A DNA stretch of 64,000 nt, taken from positions 651,203 through 715,202 of the forward strand of contig CAJNDS010001979.1 of assembly GCA_905221605.1 (NCBI GenBank), given 5' to 3'. Source of the stretch: Symbiodinium natans. Its lineage: Eukaryota > Sar > Dinophyceae > Suessiales > Symbiodiniaceae. Below the pieces are notes generated by a model. It saw only the letters and a list, made by a program, of their open reading frames with translations. It was not told the DNA's origin and searched no databases. Position 1 is the first letter of the stretch. Every line of letters begins with the position of its first letter. The position numbers and the translations under genes were made by a program. Below are positions 1 through 11,400 of this stretch, piece after piece.

Positions 1-1060
1 ACCCTCACTCCACCACCCATGAACCTCCAACTATGGTGAAGCCCCGAAACCTCAGCTTAAAGCCTGAGCCCGAAACTCGAAAATGTAAGCTCTCAACCCG
101 AAACACTTCAAACCCTAGGCGCTTTAAACCCGAAACTCTGTCAGGCCCTACATGGCCCTAAACCCTACAGCCCCGAGACTTCAGAGCCCCTAGCCACTCT
201 AAAGCCCTAAGTGCTCCGAGCCTCAAACCCTAAACCCTACACCCCAACCCCCGATTAAACTCTAGACCGTAAACTCTAAACCTATGCACATTCAACTCTG
301 AACTCTACACCTCACAGTCCTGTTCTGAGGCTCCTACATGCTCTCACCCCGAAACCTTAAGCCCCGCAACGCTAAACCCTAGTTTCTAAAAAATGGAAGT
401 TTTCAGGGTGTAGGCTCTAGGGTTAAGGGTTCAGGGTTTAGGATTTATAGGGTTTAGGGTGTAGGGTAGAGCTCGATTGCTCTGTTGGACGTTTGATGGG
501 CTCCCAAAATTGGGGGGGGGGGGTACCCTACATTCACTGAATATGGGTTGGCTTGTAGCCAGGAACCCCCCCCCCCCCCCCACCCTCAAAAGAAAAGAAC
601 AATGCACAACAAAAAAGCATATATATATATATATAGACATTTTTTAATTTGTTAATTAAAATACAGAAATAGAAACCAACAAGAGTAATAATCGCAACAA
701 TAATAGTAATAACCCTCATCAGACTTGGAATAGTACGACTAAGAACAATAAGAGCAATAATCCTCATGAAGCACCAGAATATGAGGACCTATCGTATGAC
801 CACCCACTGACCCCAGTAAGCCTTAACTTCATTTCTTCTGAAGCCCTACAGCCCTGAACCCGAAGAGCCCAGACCAGGATACCAAGAACCCCCCTTGCAG
901 CAGGGTTTAGGGTTCAAGGGTTTTGGGTTTAGGGTTTAGGGTCACGTGGCGACTAGGTCTCCGTCTTCCTTGCGACCTGGCTTCAGAACGACATGCTTTC
1001 AGTCGCACCCTTCAAGTCTTCAGGTCTGGTATGAGGGCCCCGCAATCATAGCAGCATCCC
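1..1060. other. Degenerate telomere-like repeat filler, no gene seen
   Basis: The first 470 bases are diverged CCCTAAA units mixed with C-rich words (CCCGAAAC, AGCCCTAA). A switch to G-strand TTTAGGG units follows near 395-465 and again at 901-942. Poly-G (511-522), poly-C (567-581) and a TA microsatellite (about 620-636) break it up. Short open frames here are low-complexity and no exon is supported. The block resembles an old decayed telomere-repeat array rather than a chromosome end, since both orientations occur. Confidence 0.6.
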
Positions 1061-1062
1061 CC

Positions 1063-1181
1063 TGGTTCTTAGTAGGGAAGGAGGGAATGTGGGCCCTATA
1101 TATATATACATATATATATATATATACCCTCTAAGGGATTATATAGGGCCCTCATTCCCTCATTCCCTACTAAGAACCAGC
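1063..1181. repeat. Fold-back element, family E copy 1
   Basis: Inverted repeat with arms reading GGTTCTTAGTAGGGAA and TTCCCTACTAAGAACC, followed inward by GGGCCCTATATA and TATAGGGCCC and a TA-rich loop. Further copies lie at 6728-6808 and 37706-37840. No coding capacity; MITE-like. Confidence 0.7.
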
Positions 1182-1293
1182 CAGTTATATGAAGATGTAC
1201 AGTCTCAAAGTTCCAAGCCTAGGGGCTATCGCAACAGTTCCTTGAGCTTTGTTGTACGCTTTTGCCCTCTTTGGGTTCGAGGCTCCCTTATAC

Positions 1294-1420
1294 AAGGGGG
1301 GGGGGGCCTTTACTACACTAACTATCGTTCAGGGACTTTGAACCTAAGTTAGGATCCTTACAACCCAATTTAGGGCTCTTAATTATAACTCTACTTATAA
1401 CTAGGGGGGCCCTTCTTATA
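1294..1420. repeat. Fold-back element, family D copy 1
   Basis: Contains the family core AAGTTAGGATCCTTACAACC followed by ACTCTACTTATAACTAGGGG, with G-rich and C-rich ends that pair. Other copies: 12091-12186, 30397-30516, 32481-32602, 52562-52759 and 59646-59757. No open frame is shared between copies. Confidence 0.65.
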
Positions 1421-2276
1421 ACAGTCAACCCCAATACAGGGTACAGTAATGATCATGTGGTTACTGGGCTGCAGAGTCTCATGGGTTCCCTTTCTACCTT
1501 TCTACCCCCCCCTCTATTCTACATACCCCCCCCCCCCGGTCCCCCCCATACTGGACGCTATTCAGGATTAATTCGGCTTACTTAAGATGGTTTAAGGGGA
1601 AACCTAGGGGAGATAGTATCGAGGGGCTATCCCATGAGAGTCTTAGGTTTCAGGTGAATCTAGTTTCGGGTAAAATGTGTCGAGCAGGTGTGTAGCCCTC
1701 ATAGTAGAAACTCAGGCCTTAAGGTACCCTTATAGGAACCCCTTTAAGGCCCAAGTATCTACTATATGGGTACAGGGAGCTTTAGGGATATTATGAGTGA
1801 CCAGATTACGGTTTCCCAAAGCAGCTGCAGGGCAACCTGAGCATGAGCAGCTGCTGTACATCTCAGTTGGAAAGCCCCTGAGCCCCCAAGCCCCTAAAAC
1901 GCCAAACCCCAAAACCCGAAGAACCACAAAGCCTAAACCCCCAAAAGCCCTGCAAACCAAAAACCCTAAAATTCGGGGAGTAGGGACGACTTGCAATTTG
2001 CAACCTCCGTCTCCCCTTTCCTGCCTCCTCCTCCAAAAGGAACTTTCCCAAGCTCTTGGGTTTTGTGGTCCAGGTGCTGAGATCCCTAGACTCCGCGATT
2101 TCGGCCCTGGCAGTTCCTGCACCCTGAAACAAACCCTAAACCCTGGGTTTTGAGGGTTTGGACCAGTTGGGCCAGCTGTGAGTTCGTTGGTTTAGTCTTT
2201 GTGATAGCCGGAGCATGGATCTTAGCTCTGGGACCCCTAAGTGTTTAGGGTTTAGGGTTTAGGGTTTAGGGTTTAG

Positions 2277-2374
2277 GGTCCATGTACCAAAATAGGGAAT
2301 ACTTTGGGCCTTAAACTACGTCCTACAAAGGGACTTTGGGGCCCAAGTACATAATAATGAGGTACATGGACCCT
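2277..2374. repeat. Fold-back element, family C copy 1
   Basis: Arms GGGTCCATGTACC and GGTACATGGACCC enclose an AT-rich centre with CTTTGGGCC and GGGGCCCAAG. Other copies are at 12425-12580, 36288-36392 and 60318-60408. It sits directly after a TTTAGGG block. Confidence 0.7.
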
Positions 2375-2619
2375 TAGGGGACGATAAAGGTGGGCCATGG
2401 GCACCATTGCTTGAAGAGCTGAACCCTAAACGGCTGAACCCTAAGTGTGCGTTGGTCTCAATTCTAGGTTTGTTTGTTGATCTCCCAAACTATCAGGACT
2501 CAAAAGTGCCTATAATCTAGGTCAACTGAAAAAAAAAACCCAAATCCGACACAACCCCCCTAAATGACCCTAAGCCCCTTCCATCCCAAGTCTACAACCC
2601 GAGCCCTAGATGTCTTAAG

Positions 2620-2685
2620 GTCATCGTGTCGCTGGCCTCCAATTGTCTCGGCGCTCTCATCAGCGAGCGCTTTTTGAAGGACTGG
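2620..2685 (+). CDS. Candidate exon, possibly nucleotide-sugar transporter-like
   Basis: After an AG at 2618-2619 the + frame reads VIVSLASNCLGALISERF and continues LKDW before a stop at 2689. The pattern of a helix ending in a GALISERFLK-like motif resembles the part of nucleotide-sugar transporters where a conserved Glu-x-x-x-Lys follows the first helices. This is a weak recognition from one exon. The 3' splice junction is unclear (a GA donor is possible). Candidate later exons in the same direction are at 6987 and 8455, but no join is proven. Confidence 0.35.
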
Positions 2686-3241
2686 AGATGACATTTACAG
2701 TGCTTAGGTTGGGTTGTTGGTTCAGGGCTTCTGGGTTGGGGGTTTACGGTTTTAGGGTTTTGGGGTTTTGGGGTTTTGGGGTTAGGGTTTCATGTTTAGG
2801 GTGTGTAGGTTTAGAGTCTAGGGTGTTGAGGTTTTGGGGTTACGTTCAGGTAGTCAGTGGAGACCAGTTCCATTCTCTAGCCATGCACCACCCCCTGGCA
2901 CCCAAACCACCTTAACCTCAACCCCACCAAAAGACCCCAACCCAATATCCCTAGAACGGAACCTACACTATGGAACCATGCATGACCCCATAGAAAACAG
3001 CGTACTCAAACCCATAACGTGCCCCGCCCGATGGAAAACCCAAAACACCCAACTCAAATCCCTATCCCGAGAAAATGGAAATGGTCTTCTGAAATCATTA
3101 GCCTATTTATCTACAATGGGAATAAGGTTTAGGATGCATGTCGTATAGACTAGAACGAGAATTCTAGCAGAACACTAAGCGCTTGCCTAGATTGCCGTCT
3201 TTCAACTGTAACTGAGTCCTCCCTGCAGCATGGTTTCCTCT

Positions 3242-3353
3242 GTGGTGCTTCACTGTATCTTTAGATCCTTAGCCTTGTTTTTGGGTTCATTGGGCTTCTG
3301 AATATGGCAGCTCAAAGGTAAATTTATAGCTGCACTGCTAAGTGCAGCCAAGT
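3242..3353. repeat. Dispersed repeat, family L copy 1
   Basis: Shares long stretches with 47031-47136: GTGGTGCTT, ACTGTA, CTTTAGATCCT, TTGGGCTTC, and the end CTAAGTGCAGCCAAG. The 3' end contains a small hairpin (TGCACTGCTAAGTGCA). The two copies are about 44 kb apart and diverged, so this is an old mobile or replicated unit. Confidence 0.6.
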
Positions 3354-3947
3354 TTCCTATCTCTCAACCCTAAGCCCTAAACCCTAAACCCTAAACCCTA
3401 AACCCTAAACCCTAAACCCTAAGCCATGAAAGTTGACCTGGCACGTGCCACACCCTGGACATGTCTGTCGTTTCTTGCAATCCGCCCTCGTTCTGTGATG
3501 TTCTATGTTTGGGTTTAGGGTTGAGGGTTTAGGGTTGAGGGTTTAGGGTTGAGGGTTGATGGTTTAGGGTTTAGGGCTTAGGGTTTCTTATTCTTCAGAT
3601 ACTTCTTCAGATACTTTTATATCGCCTCCTTGTTCATTGCTCCCTCGTCGTCTGTATAGATCAGTTCAGGATTCTTTCCCATTTTATGTAGGCAATTCAA
3701 GCATTCCGAACGATAACAGCGAACGGTTTCCTAATAAACTTGTTGATGAAGAGGAAACACCAGAACCCCAACCCGAACCCGAGAAACGTTAATCCGATAC
3801 CGATACACTGCTTACTCACACGCGTCGCAGCACGCTGCAGACCTTTACAAAGGACGGAACCTAACAAGACCAAAGCCCTAAACCCTAATAGGGAATCCGA
3901 AGTATGGCCCCTTAATTTGGGTCCCCTGTTTTCCAACCTGTATACCC

Positions 3948-4027
3948 GAAACCCTAAACCCTAAACCCTAAACCCTAAACCCTAAACCCTAAACCCTAAA
4001 CCCTAAACCCTAAACCCTAAACCCTAA
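3948..4027. repeat. Interstitial telomere-type array (CCCTAAA)n
   Basis: About eleven nearly perfect CCCTAAA units on the + strand. Confidence 0.9.
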
Positions 4028-5639
4028 ATATGTACACTAGACATGACACGGGCCCATACGTCGGATCCCGTGAAATCTCTTTAAACGAGGCTAAGGGGAC
4101 CATTCTAAGGGCCCAGGGTTCCAACCTTCGACCTAAACCCTAAACCCTAAACCCTAAACCCTAAACCCTAAACCCTAAACCCTCCAAATCTCGAATTGGT
4201 ACGATTCCTTGCCGGTGAGACCGTCATTTGGTCAGGAGTCCTGCCATCACAGTTACTTCTAGCAGGAACCTAGGAATGGTTGGGGTTTAGGGTTTAAGGG
4301 TTTAAGGGTTTAAGGGTTTAAGGGTTTAGGGGTTTAGGGGTTTATCGGTTTAGGGTGTAGGGTTTAGGGTGTAGGGTTTAGGGTTTAGGGTTCAGGGTTC
4401 AGGGTTTAGGGCCTAAAAACCGAAATCTGACCAGTGACCAGGATAAAGATCGTGGCCCCTACTACGCCATGAAAGCACACCTACTGGGTGGAGAGTCGCG
4501 AGCCGAGCCAGTGGGATTTAGAGTTGAGGGGTTCAGGAGGGTTTAGGGTTTAGGGTTTAGGGTTTAGGGTTTAGGGTTTAGGGTTTAGGGTTTAGGGCTT
4601 AGGGCTTAGGGTTTATATTATAGGGTTTGTATAGGGTTTAGGGATTAGGGTTCAGGGTTTAGGGTTTAGGGTGTAGGGTTTAGGTTTAGGGGGCCCTGGG
4701 GAGGGGGGGCTAAACCCTAAATCCTAAATATAGGTGGGGTTGGCAAGTGGGGGCTTTAGGGAATGCTTGGGGCCTTTCTGGGTCACTTCGCAAGTAGCGT
4801 CACAAAGTTGGAGAACCCCGACTAGGCCCCTACTTACCAGCGGCTGAAGTAATGTCCCCTTCATGTGGGACTGGCCCCTGCGCCCGCAGCCGGGTGGCGT
4901 AGAAACAACAAAGGCGTCCTTATAGCCCTGTAAACTGAAGAACTTCGTAGTTCCCCGATCCTGGACTTCCCAACTACTCTCGAGAGGAGTTATGGGACCA
5001 GTCATAGTCGACACATGACATTAGAGGATGATGGACGGCTAGTTGAGGGCTTCTGGCTCACAACCCCCGAAAGAGGTGCACAGTGTTGATCAAGCCACAT
5101 ACACAAGTGTAGGCCGAGGGGCCAGAGATTAACTTATTTCCATGATCCCTTTAAAGGGGCTAAAGGGAGGATACTAAACCCTAAGCCCTAACCCTAAACC
5201 CTAAACCCTAAACCCTAAACCCTAAACCCTAAACCCTGAACCGAAAAGTGGGGATAATTATATACCCTACTAAAACCCGGTAAGTGAAGCCGTGGGGGAT
5301 GATCTGAAGGTGCCGATGTGCAGCTATGAGTTGCGCATTGAGACATGAGAGCCCTCAACGTCCGAGAGCCCCTAAACCCTAAACCCTAAACCCTAAAGCT
5401 CTACAGCCCTAAAAACCTAGACCCAATGCACCGTAAGAGCCCTAAACCCAAGCATGATATAACCCTAAACCGTAAACCCTAAACCCTAAACCCTAAACTC
5501 TAGGGTTTACAAACCCTAACCCTAAACCCGAAACCCCAAACCCTACTGTATACCCTAAGCTCAGCAAGGTGCATAGTGAACTTCGCCATGTGCCTGGGCT
5601 CCTGGCTGCCGGGGCCTGAGGAATGGCTGTAGGTTCGGC

Positions 5640-5771
5640 GGTTTAGGGTTTAGGGTTTAGGGTTTAGGGTTTAGGGTTTAGGGTTTAGGGTTTAGGGTTT
5701 AGGGTTTAGGGTTTAGGATTTAGGGTTTAGGGTTTAGGGTTTAGGGTTTAGGGTTTAGGGTTTAGGGTTCA
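5640..5771. repeat. Interstitial telomere-type array (TTTAGGG)n
   Basis: About eighteen TTTAGGG units with one TTTAGGA variant, followed by diverged G-rich sequence and a run of about 19 G (5813-5831). Confidence 0.9.
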
Positions 5772-6727
5772 GGTTTAGACGGCCTCAGGGTAGGGGCTTT
5801 AAGGGGTTTGAGGGGGGGGGGGGGGGGGGGTTAGGGGTTGAGTTGTTAGGGTTTAGATGGCTTTAGGGCTTTAGGGCAAGGGGGGTTTCAGGGGTTTTGG
5901 GGTTCAGGGGTGAGGGTTTAGGGCTCTAGGGGGTTAGGGTTTTAGGGGTTGAGTGTTGACATCGCTGGTACCGGCTAGCCCCAAAGTACCCCTTAGTAAA
6001 AGGATAAGTGTTCCCGTTCTTTGAAGAGGGGGTTATGGCCTAGGGTAACTTTGGTCGTAGGGTTCAGGCAATGTGTGGGGTGAAGAACGAGTGAACTTCT
6101 TAGTTTGGGGACTTGCACTTTGCATGTCCACCGCCAGCGACACACTTTGTGCCATCCAAGTATTAAAGCCCTGATCATTAGACCCTTAACCCATGCAAGC
6201 CCCGGACCCGAGTTGCGCCGTGAAGCCATATACTTACTTAGCCACGAGTTGAAGTTTGGGCTTTTTGGGGTTGTCTTGTTTTGTGGAGATCATGAAGTCT
6301 AACCTTGTTTTTCCTTGGTTATCGGAGAAAGTAAGCATACAGTTCTATCAGGCCCCTCTATCCCTACAAACCCTGTAAGGTCAAAGCTGTGCAAGCGCTA
6401 TGTCATACCCTAGAATGCCTACACCCCAGAATTCTTGAACTCTATACATGCGCCTAGAATAACCCTCCAACAACTCCTAAACCCTATACCCTAAACCCTA
6501 AACCAATAGCTGCCCTATCAGCCCTTCAAGCCGTAGACCCTACAAGACTATAACACGCGAAAGCTTTCGAAACCCTAGGCCCCAAATTGTATACCACATA
6601 GCCCCTAAGAAAATTAACATCATTCCCCCCCCCCCCCCCCCTCCCCCCAAACAAGAACTAACAGCGAACTCATAATCCATATCATGGAAGCCCCCAAACG
6701 GCCCCAAACCAAAACACATGCAATTGG

Positions 6728-6808
6728 CTGGTTCTTAGCAGGGAATGAGGGAATGAGGTACCGTCCCTGAAAGGGCATATATGAAGCACCCCAATTCCGT
6801 CATTCCAC
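6728..6808. repeat. Fold-back element, family E copy 2
   Basis: Left arm GGTTCTTAGCAGGGAATGAG; right arm with ATTCCGTCATTCC. Shorter than the 1.1 kb and 37.7 kb copies and without a telomere-type block inside. Confidence 0.55.
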
Positions 6809-6986
6809 CCTAAACCCTAAACCAGAAAAAAGAAAAAAAAAAAAAAAACCTCCTTGCAAGGTGAACCCGAAACCCTCAGCAGCACCCTGGGCTGGGGCGC
6901 AACCCTAAACCCGAAACCCTAAACCCCAAACCCTAAACCCTAAATCTTAAACCCGAAACCCTAAACCCCAAACCCTACACCGCTGC

Positions 6987-7076
6987 GCGAGGCTCGCATC
7001 TCACTCCACCAGCTTTACTGCCCACCTCCGCGCGGGCTGGGATCACCGTGCCCTGGCCACCCTGAAGCCCCAGAAG
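6987..7076 (+). CDS. Candidate exon, 30 codons, unrecognised
   Basis: Open + frame with high GC3, including SFTAHLRAGWDHRALATLK. It is preceded by CCCTAAA-like sequence and followed at once by GGTTTAGGG, so the first repeat unit would supply the GT donor. A GWDhR motif occurs in some nucleotide-sugar transporters, which might link it to the exon at 2620, but this is speculative. Confidence 0.4.
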
Positions 7077-7252
7077 GGTTTAGGGTTTAGGGTTAGGGTT
7101 TAGGGTTTAGGGTTTAGGGTTTAGGGTTTAGGGTTTAGGGTTTAGGGTTTAGGGTTTAGGGTTTAGGGTTTAGGGTTTAGGGTTTAGGGTTTAGGGTTTA
7201 GGGTTTAGGGTTTAGGGTTTAGGGTTTAGGGTTTAGGGTTTAGGGTTTAGGG
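7077..7252. repeat. Long interstitial telomere-type array (TTTAGGG)n
   Basis: About 25 TTTAGGG units, almost all perfect. It begins directly at the end of the candidate exon 6987-7076. Confidence 0.95.
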
Positions 7253-7342
7253 TCGCGCCCTGGGCTGCCGAGTCAGGGTGCTGGGTTGAGGGTGTAGAGG
7301 GCTTATTAATCAGGTTTTAGGATTGAGGTGGAGGGTTGTCAG

Positions 7343-7402
7343 TTGGGATGTTTTCCCTTACTACCAGTTCATAGTATGGTTTATAGTACCGGAACATCCC
7401 AA
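7343..7402. repeat. Fold-back element, family A, short copy
   Basis: TTGGGATGTTTTCCC and GGAACATCCCAA arms around about 30 bases. It is a deleted or diverged member of family A (fuller copies at 24904, 25257 and 35448). Confidence 0.5.
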
Positions 7403-7880
7403 GTTGTGGGTTTTCTCATTCACGGTTTAGGGTTTTGGGTCTAGGGTTTAGGGTTTAGGGTTAACTTGGCAATAGGGTTCAGGGGCTTCGAGGGCAACTG
7501 GGCCTGGCGTAACAAGTTACGGCAAGATGGCTCGCGACGTTCCATGAAACCGGTTTAGGGTTTAGGGTTCATGGTTTAGGGTTTAGGGTTTAGGGAGGGT
7601 TTAGGGTTTAGGTTCTGAACCCTGAACTCTCAACGAGCACTTGCAGAGCTCCATAGGGGAGTCAGTACGTAGGGCTCATGGGGTTTAGGAATTACTTGAG
7701 AAGGTTCATAGGGTAATTGTGGAGTTTGAAGTTCGGCAACCAAAAAACTTTGTTACCTTAGCTGAGGTACTTGCAATCCCAGTCACCGCTATCCATGAAC
7801 CTTCAATTTGCCACAGAACCCTAAACCCTAAACCCTAAACCCTACATGACAGCTTACGAGAGCCTTTTTCCGGATCGGGC

Positions 7881-8045
7881 CTGTTTGAGCTCAGGGACTA
7901 CAGGGTTCACAGCACGGCTTTCCCAAGAATGCCCTCGGGGTCTGCGGGGGGCATTGGTTTTCCTAACCTTGCGGAGAAGAGGATCTCCCACAAGCCTATA
8001 CCTCGCATGGGAGTAGTCGTTGTATTCAGCGTCTGGAGTGGAGGG
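7881..8045 (+). CDS. Weak exon-like open segment
   Basis: A + frame of about 55 codons (LFELRDYRVHSTAF, then GGIGFPNLAEKRISHK, then GVVVVFSVWS) in otherwise repeat-poor DNA, followed by a CCCTAAA array from 8049. No splice signal or family was recognised, and it may be chance openness in GC-rich sequence. Confidence 0.25.
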
Positions 8046-8454
8046 TTAGGGAACCCTAAACCCTAAACCCTAAACCCTAAACCCTAAACCCTAAACCCTA
8101 AACCCTAAACCCTAAACCGTTTATGCAATTTGAACACCTAGGGAGGGTTTATGGGGTTCGGTCTTGTCGCGCCTGAGTTGTTACAATCGGGACTGAACCT
8201 CCAACCTTGAGCTAACGTACTATCGGTGGGTCGGAAGAATTGCCACTAGTGTTCCCGTAGGGTCCCCGATATAATTTATACGATAGCCCCCCCCCCCCCC
8301 CCAAAAACCCTATTCTGATCATTAAGGCCCCCTATGCCCGAAACCCAAACCCTAATCCCTAAGCTCCAAACCCTAAACCACTACAAACCCTAAACCCTAA
8401 CTAAGCCCTGGGCCTGCTCTACTCTTTCATTATGTGGGGCCCTCCTTGCTTCAG

Positions 8455-8519
8455 GCACCGTAGTCACCATGCTCGCCGCTTGGAGAGCAGTTGCCAGATG
8501 TGTCGAGTCTTCGTGCATG
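8455..8519 (+). CDS. Candidate exon with CAG acceptor and GTGTAG donor
   Basis: Sequence after GCTTCAG reads TVVTMLAAWRAVARCVESS, then CM before a GT donor at 8520 that runs into a telomere-type block. Hydrophobic and basic composition is compatible with a membrane protein. Family unknown. Confidence 0.4.
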
Positions 8520-9526
8520 GTGTAGGGCTTAGGGTTTGGGGTTTGGGGTTTAGGGTTTAGGGTTTAGGTTCCAGTGTTTAGGGATTAGGCTTCAGTGTTT
8601 AGGGTTGAGAGGGTTTGATTAGAATTGCGGTTGGGGTTGCTTAGCCTTGGAAGGAGAAGCGTGTATGCGGGCTACGGGGTGGTTTCGTATTCAGGGTTCA
8701 TCATATTAGGGTTTAGGGTTTAGGGTTCGTCATATTTGGGGGCTCACGGTGTTGAAAGATTTAAGGAAACCCTAGGCCCCTACCGAGAGAAAGCCAGTCC
8801 TTTGCGCTACGTGTATGTGTTTTAGCCACATGCTCTCCTGGTAGATGGCACTAGGCATATATCAACCAACACACTCAAAGCTGATCCCAAGAACCAATCC
8901 TGCACCGCCTCGAATAGAGAGGTCGGAATAGCTACTAATAGTATTCCCTTATTCCCTAAACCCTAAACCCCAAACTACTCATAGTATTCCCTTCTTCCCT
9001 AAACCCTAAACCCTGAACCCTTTATAAATGTACTACAGTGACCCCCAAAGAACCCTGTTCTAATTACTAAGGCCCCTACACAGACCCTTGCTGCCCTTGA
9101 GCCCTCCTAAACAACCGAAAGCCCCAACCTTAAACCTTAAACCCTAAACCTTAAACTCCTTAAACCCTAAACTTGAACCCTAAACCCTAAACCCTAAACC
9201 CTGAACCCTAGACCCTAAACCTTCAACAACCGGGTTTCCGAGTCCCGAAATCCCACACATATCGGGTATTTAGATAGAGGGTGTTAGGCTGTAGGGTTGA
9301 GGGTGTAGGGCGTCCCTAAGCCCTAGACCAACCTAAAGCCACAACTACATGGTGTTGATATGTGGCCCTCCCTTTGGTCTCGTCAATTCCTGTAAGCAAA
9401 CCCTACACAGCCCTCGAAATGTCTATTCCTAAGCCAGCTGTTAACAACCTTAGCAGCCCAAAATCCTAGAAGCCTGCAGAAACCCTACAAACCCATGAGC
9501 CCCCTTTACCCCCACTAAATCGTGGG

Positions 9527-9626
9527 TTTTGGAGTACTATACTTTTTGTGGTCTGGGTCCCTATTATAGCTGCTTATACCTAAAAAGTATATACATGTTT
9601 TTTTCCAGGGTCTACTCCAAAAGTAA
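9527..9626. repeat. Fold-back element, family I copy 1
   Basis: Ends TTTGGAGTACTATACTTTTT and AGGGTCTACTCCAAAAGTAA flank CTGGGTCCCTATTATAGCTG and ACCTAAAAAGTATATAC. The second copy at 25084-25190 matches almost base for base through the middle, so the pair is comparatively young. Confidence 0.7.
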
Positions 9627-10130
9627 GAACCCCATGTCCTCGCACAGGTCTGGATTCCCTCCGGCTGGTGCGCCACACTGGTGGTCCGCCGGTGCTGCGC
9701 ACTGACGAAGAACATCGCCCAGCGCCTTGGCTTTGGGGTTTCGGGGTTCTTAGGGGTTTAGGGTTTAGGGTTTAGGGTTTAGGGTTTAGGGTTTAGGGTT
9801 TAGGCCTTGGGGTTTGGGGCTTGGGGTTTGGACTTTGGGGTTTAGGGGTTTTGGGTGTAGGGGTTTAGTTTCGGGTTTGCGGTTTAGGGTTCGGGCTTTA
9901 GGGGTTTAGGGTTTCCTGCGGGTTCGTAGGGGTTCTTAGGGGTTTAGGGTTTTACAGGGGCTTTGTAGGGTTTGGTGTGTAGAGTTCGAGTTTGGGGTTG
10001 TTGTCCACTCTTGACCGTGCAGCCCTCACACTTCCCTTAGCAGCTGGATAGCTGGTCTTGTAGGGCGGTCCCCAGCTGCCTCAACGGATTCTCAAAACGT
10101 GCGGATTACGTAAGGCACCTCCAGAACCCC

Positions 10131-10202
10131 GAGGGTCCATTTGTAGGCTCAACATACATGGGGTTTAGGGTTTAGGGTTTAGGGTTGAGGGTCCATTTGT
10201 AG
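10131..10202. repeat. Telomere-type insert flanked by a 16-nt duplication
   Basis: The word GAGGGTCCATTTGTAG occurs at 10131-10146 and again at 10187-10202. Between them is a 40-base segment that is mainly TTTAGGG units. The second copy is also the left arm of the family Q palindrome. Confidence 0.75.
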
Positions 10203-10290
10203 TACTCGTGCCAGGATGGAATTCGGTACCCCCAAAACCCTAAAAGTTTTGGGGTACCGAATTCCATAGTGCTACTACAAATGCACCCTC
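10187..10290. repeat. Near-perfect fold-back element, family Q
   Basis: GAATTCGGTACCCCCAAAA pairs with TTTTGGGGTACCGAATTC across a loop made of one CCCTAAA unit. The outer arms GAGGGTCCATTTGTAGTA and TACTACAAATGCACCCTC also pair. This is the only copy seen in the window. Confidence 0.7.
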
Positions 10291-10524
10291 TGGGTAATAT
10301 GTTTCTTGTGCCTGGTCTAAACCCTAAACCTAAACCCAAAACCCTTGGGCAATCTCGTCTTTGGGGGGGGGGAGGGGGGGCGGAGATCCGCATGTTCGGG
10401 TCGGTTTAGGGTTTAGGGTTTAGAGTTTAGGGCTTAGGGAATCTGGGTGGTTTCGAAGTTTGGGAAATCAGGGCTCTTGGTTTTGAGTTGTGGGGGGGGA
10501 GATACCTCGGAGCATGGGCCTTCA

Positions 10525-10650
10525 ACCTATTCTATATGTAGTAGAGTAGATAACCTTTAATTAACCTTTTTGGGGTAGTAGAACCCCTATAAATTCCCAA
10601 AGGTTAACCGTTTACAGTAGTTCCCCCTAGGTTACTGGACAACTAACTCA
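10525..10650. repeat. Dispersed fold-back repeat, family K copy 1
   Basis: GTAGAGTAGATAACCTTTAAT, a GGGGTA/GAACCCC centre, AAAGGTTAACC and AGGTTACTGGACAACTAA. The same order of motifs recurs at 14868-14996. Confidence 0.6.
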
Positions 10651-10736
10651 TCAGTTTTTGGAGCCCAGGGGCATCCATGCTTCATGTTCTGCTTCGCGTA
10701 CCCAATGAGTGCAAAAAAAAAACCTGACTTCTCACC

Positions 10737-10807
10737 CCTAAACCCTAAACCCTAAACCCTAAACCCTAAACCCTAAACCCTAAACCCTAAACCCTAAACC
10801 CTAAACC
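10737..10807. repeat. Interstitial telomere-type array (CCCTAAA)n
   Basis: About ten perfect CCCTAAA units. Confidence 0.9.
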
Positions 10808-11247
10808 CCCGACCCGAAGCCCTAAAAACCCGGCTCCGCAAGTCCCGCCAAAATCCCCTCGTGCAGGTCGGCTGGCTCCATGCTCACGTGACCCGGCAGC
10901 TAGAGCCAGGGCTTTCGGGTTCCGGACTCTTGCTTCCCAGGGTTTAGGGTTTAGGGTTTAGGGTTTAGGGTTTAGGGTTTAGGGTGTAGGGTGTAGGGTT
11001 TAGGGTTTAGGGTAGTTTCATGGGCCCTTAATGCAGGGTTTGGGGTTTAGGGTTTAGGGTCCCTTAACTCCTTCAACGGGTTCTGAAGTATGGGCCCTTG
11101 GGTTGTGCAGGGTATATAAGGGGCATTCAAAGGGGTCCCGGGCCCATACTAAGGGACCAACTACCCTAGGAACTCTTGCTGTAGTGTATTGATTCAGCTT
11201 TTTAGGGGTTAGGTGTTAGGGCGTCGGGCTTCGCTGGTGTGATTTCC

Positions 11248-11400
11248 CAAGGAATGAAGACTCGTACCCCTAAGGTTGTGCCCCAAAAGGTTCCCCTTAA
11301 CATACTCTTAATATGGCCCTTCTGTTGCTCAGGGATCCTCAAAAAGGCACCCCCCAAAACCCAAGGGTACAACCTTAAGGGTCTAAGGTAGAACCCCTAC
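11248..11400. repeat. Fold-back element, family F copy 1
   Basis: GACTCGTACCCCTAAGGTTG at the left and AGGGTACAACCTTAAGGGTC at the right are complementary over much of their length. The middle holds GGTTCCCCTTAA and GGATCC. Copies: 11901-12075 (diverged), 52034-52199, 63084-63224. Confidence 0.65.

Larger units (their letters stand above)
2686..6986. other. Repeat-filled interval with no supported gene
   Basis: Alternating CCCTAAA blocks (3367-3422, 3948-4027, 4134-4181, 5182-5236, 5370-5500) and TTTAGGG blocks (3510-3580, 4280-4410, 4537-4680, 5640-5771), one family L element (3242-3353), homopolymer G/C runs (5813-5831, 6626-6642) and unique stretches such as 4740-4990 and 5990-6300. The unique stretches hold only short open frames on both strands without splice signals or recognisable motifs. 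They may be intron or intergenic. Confidence 0.6.

Noticed and set aside
1797-2153. Overlapping + and - frames of about 120 codons
   Set aside because: Core is CCCTAAA-type repeat (1880-1970). Two small pieces (1826-1880, AAAGQPEHEQLLYISVG, and 2072-2122, VLRSLDSAISALAVPAP) might be exons but lack enough support.
3948-4027. Telomere repeats as a true chromosome end
   Set aside because: Blocks occur throughout in both orientations with exons between them, so none is terminal.
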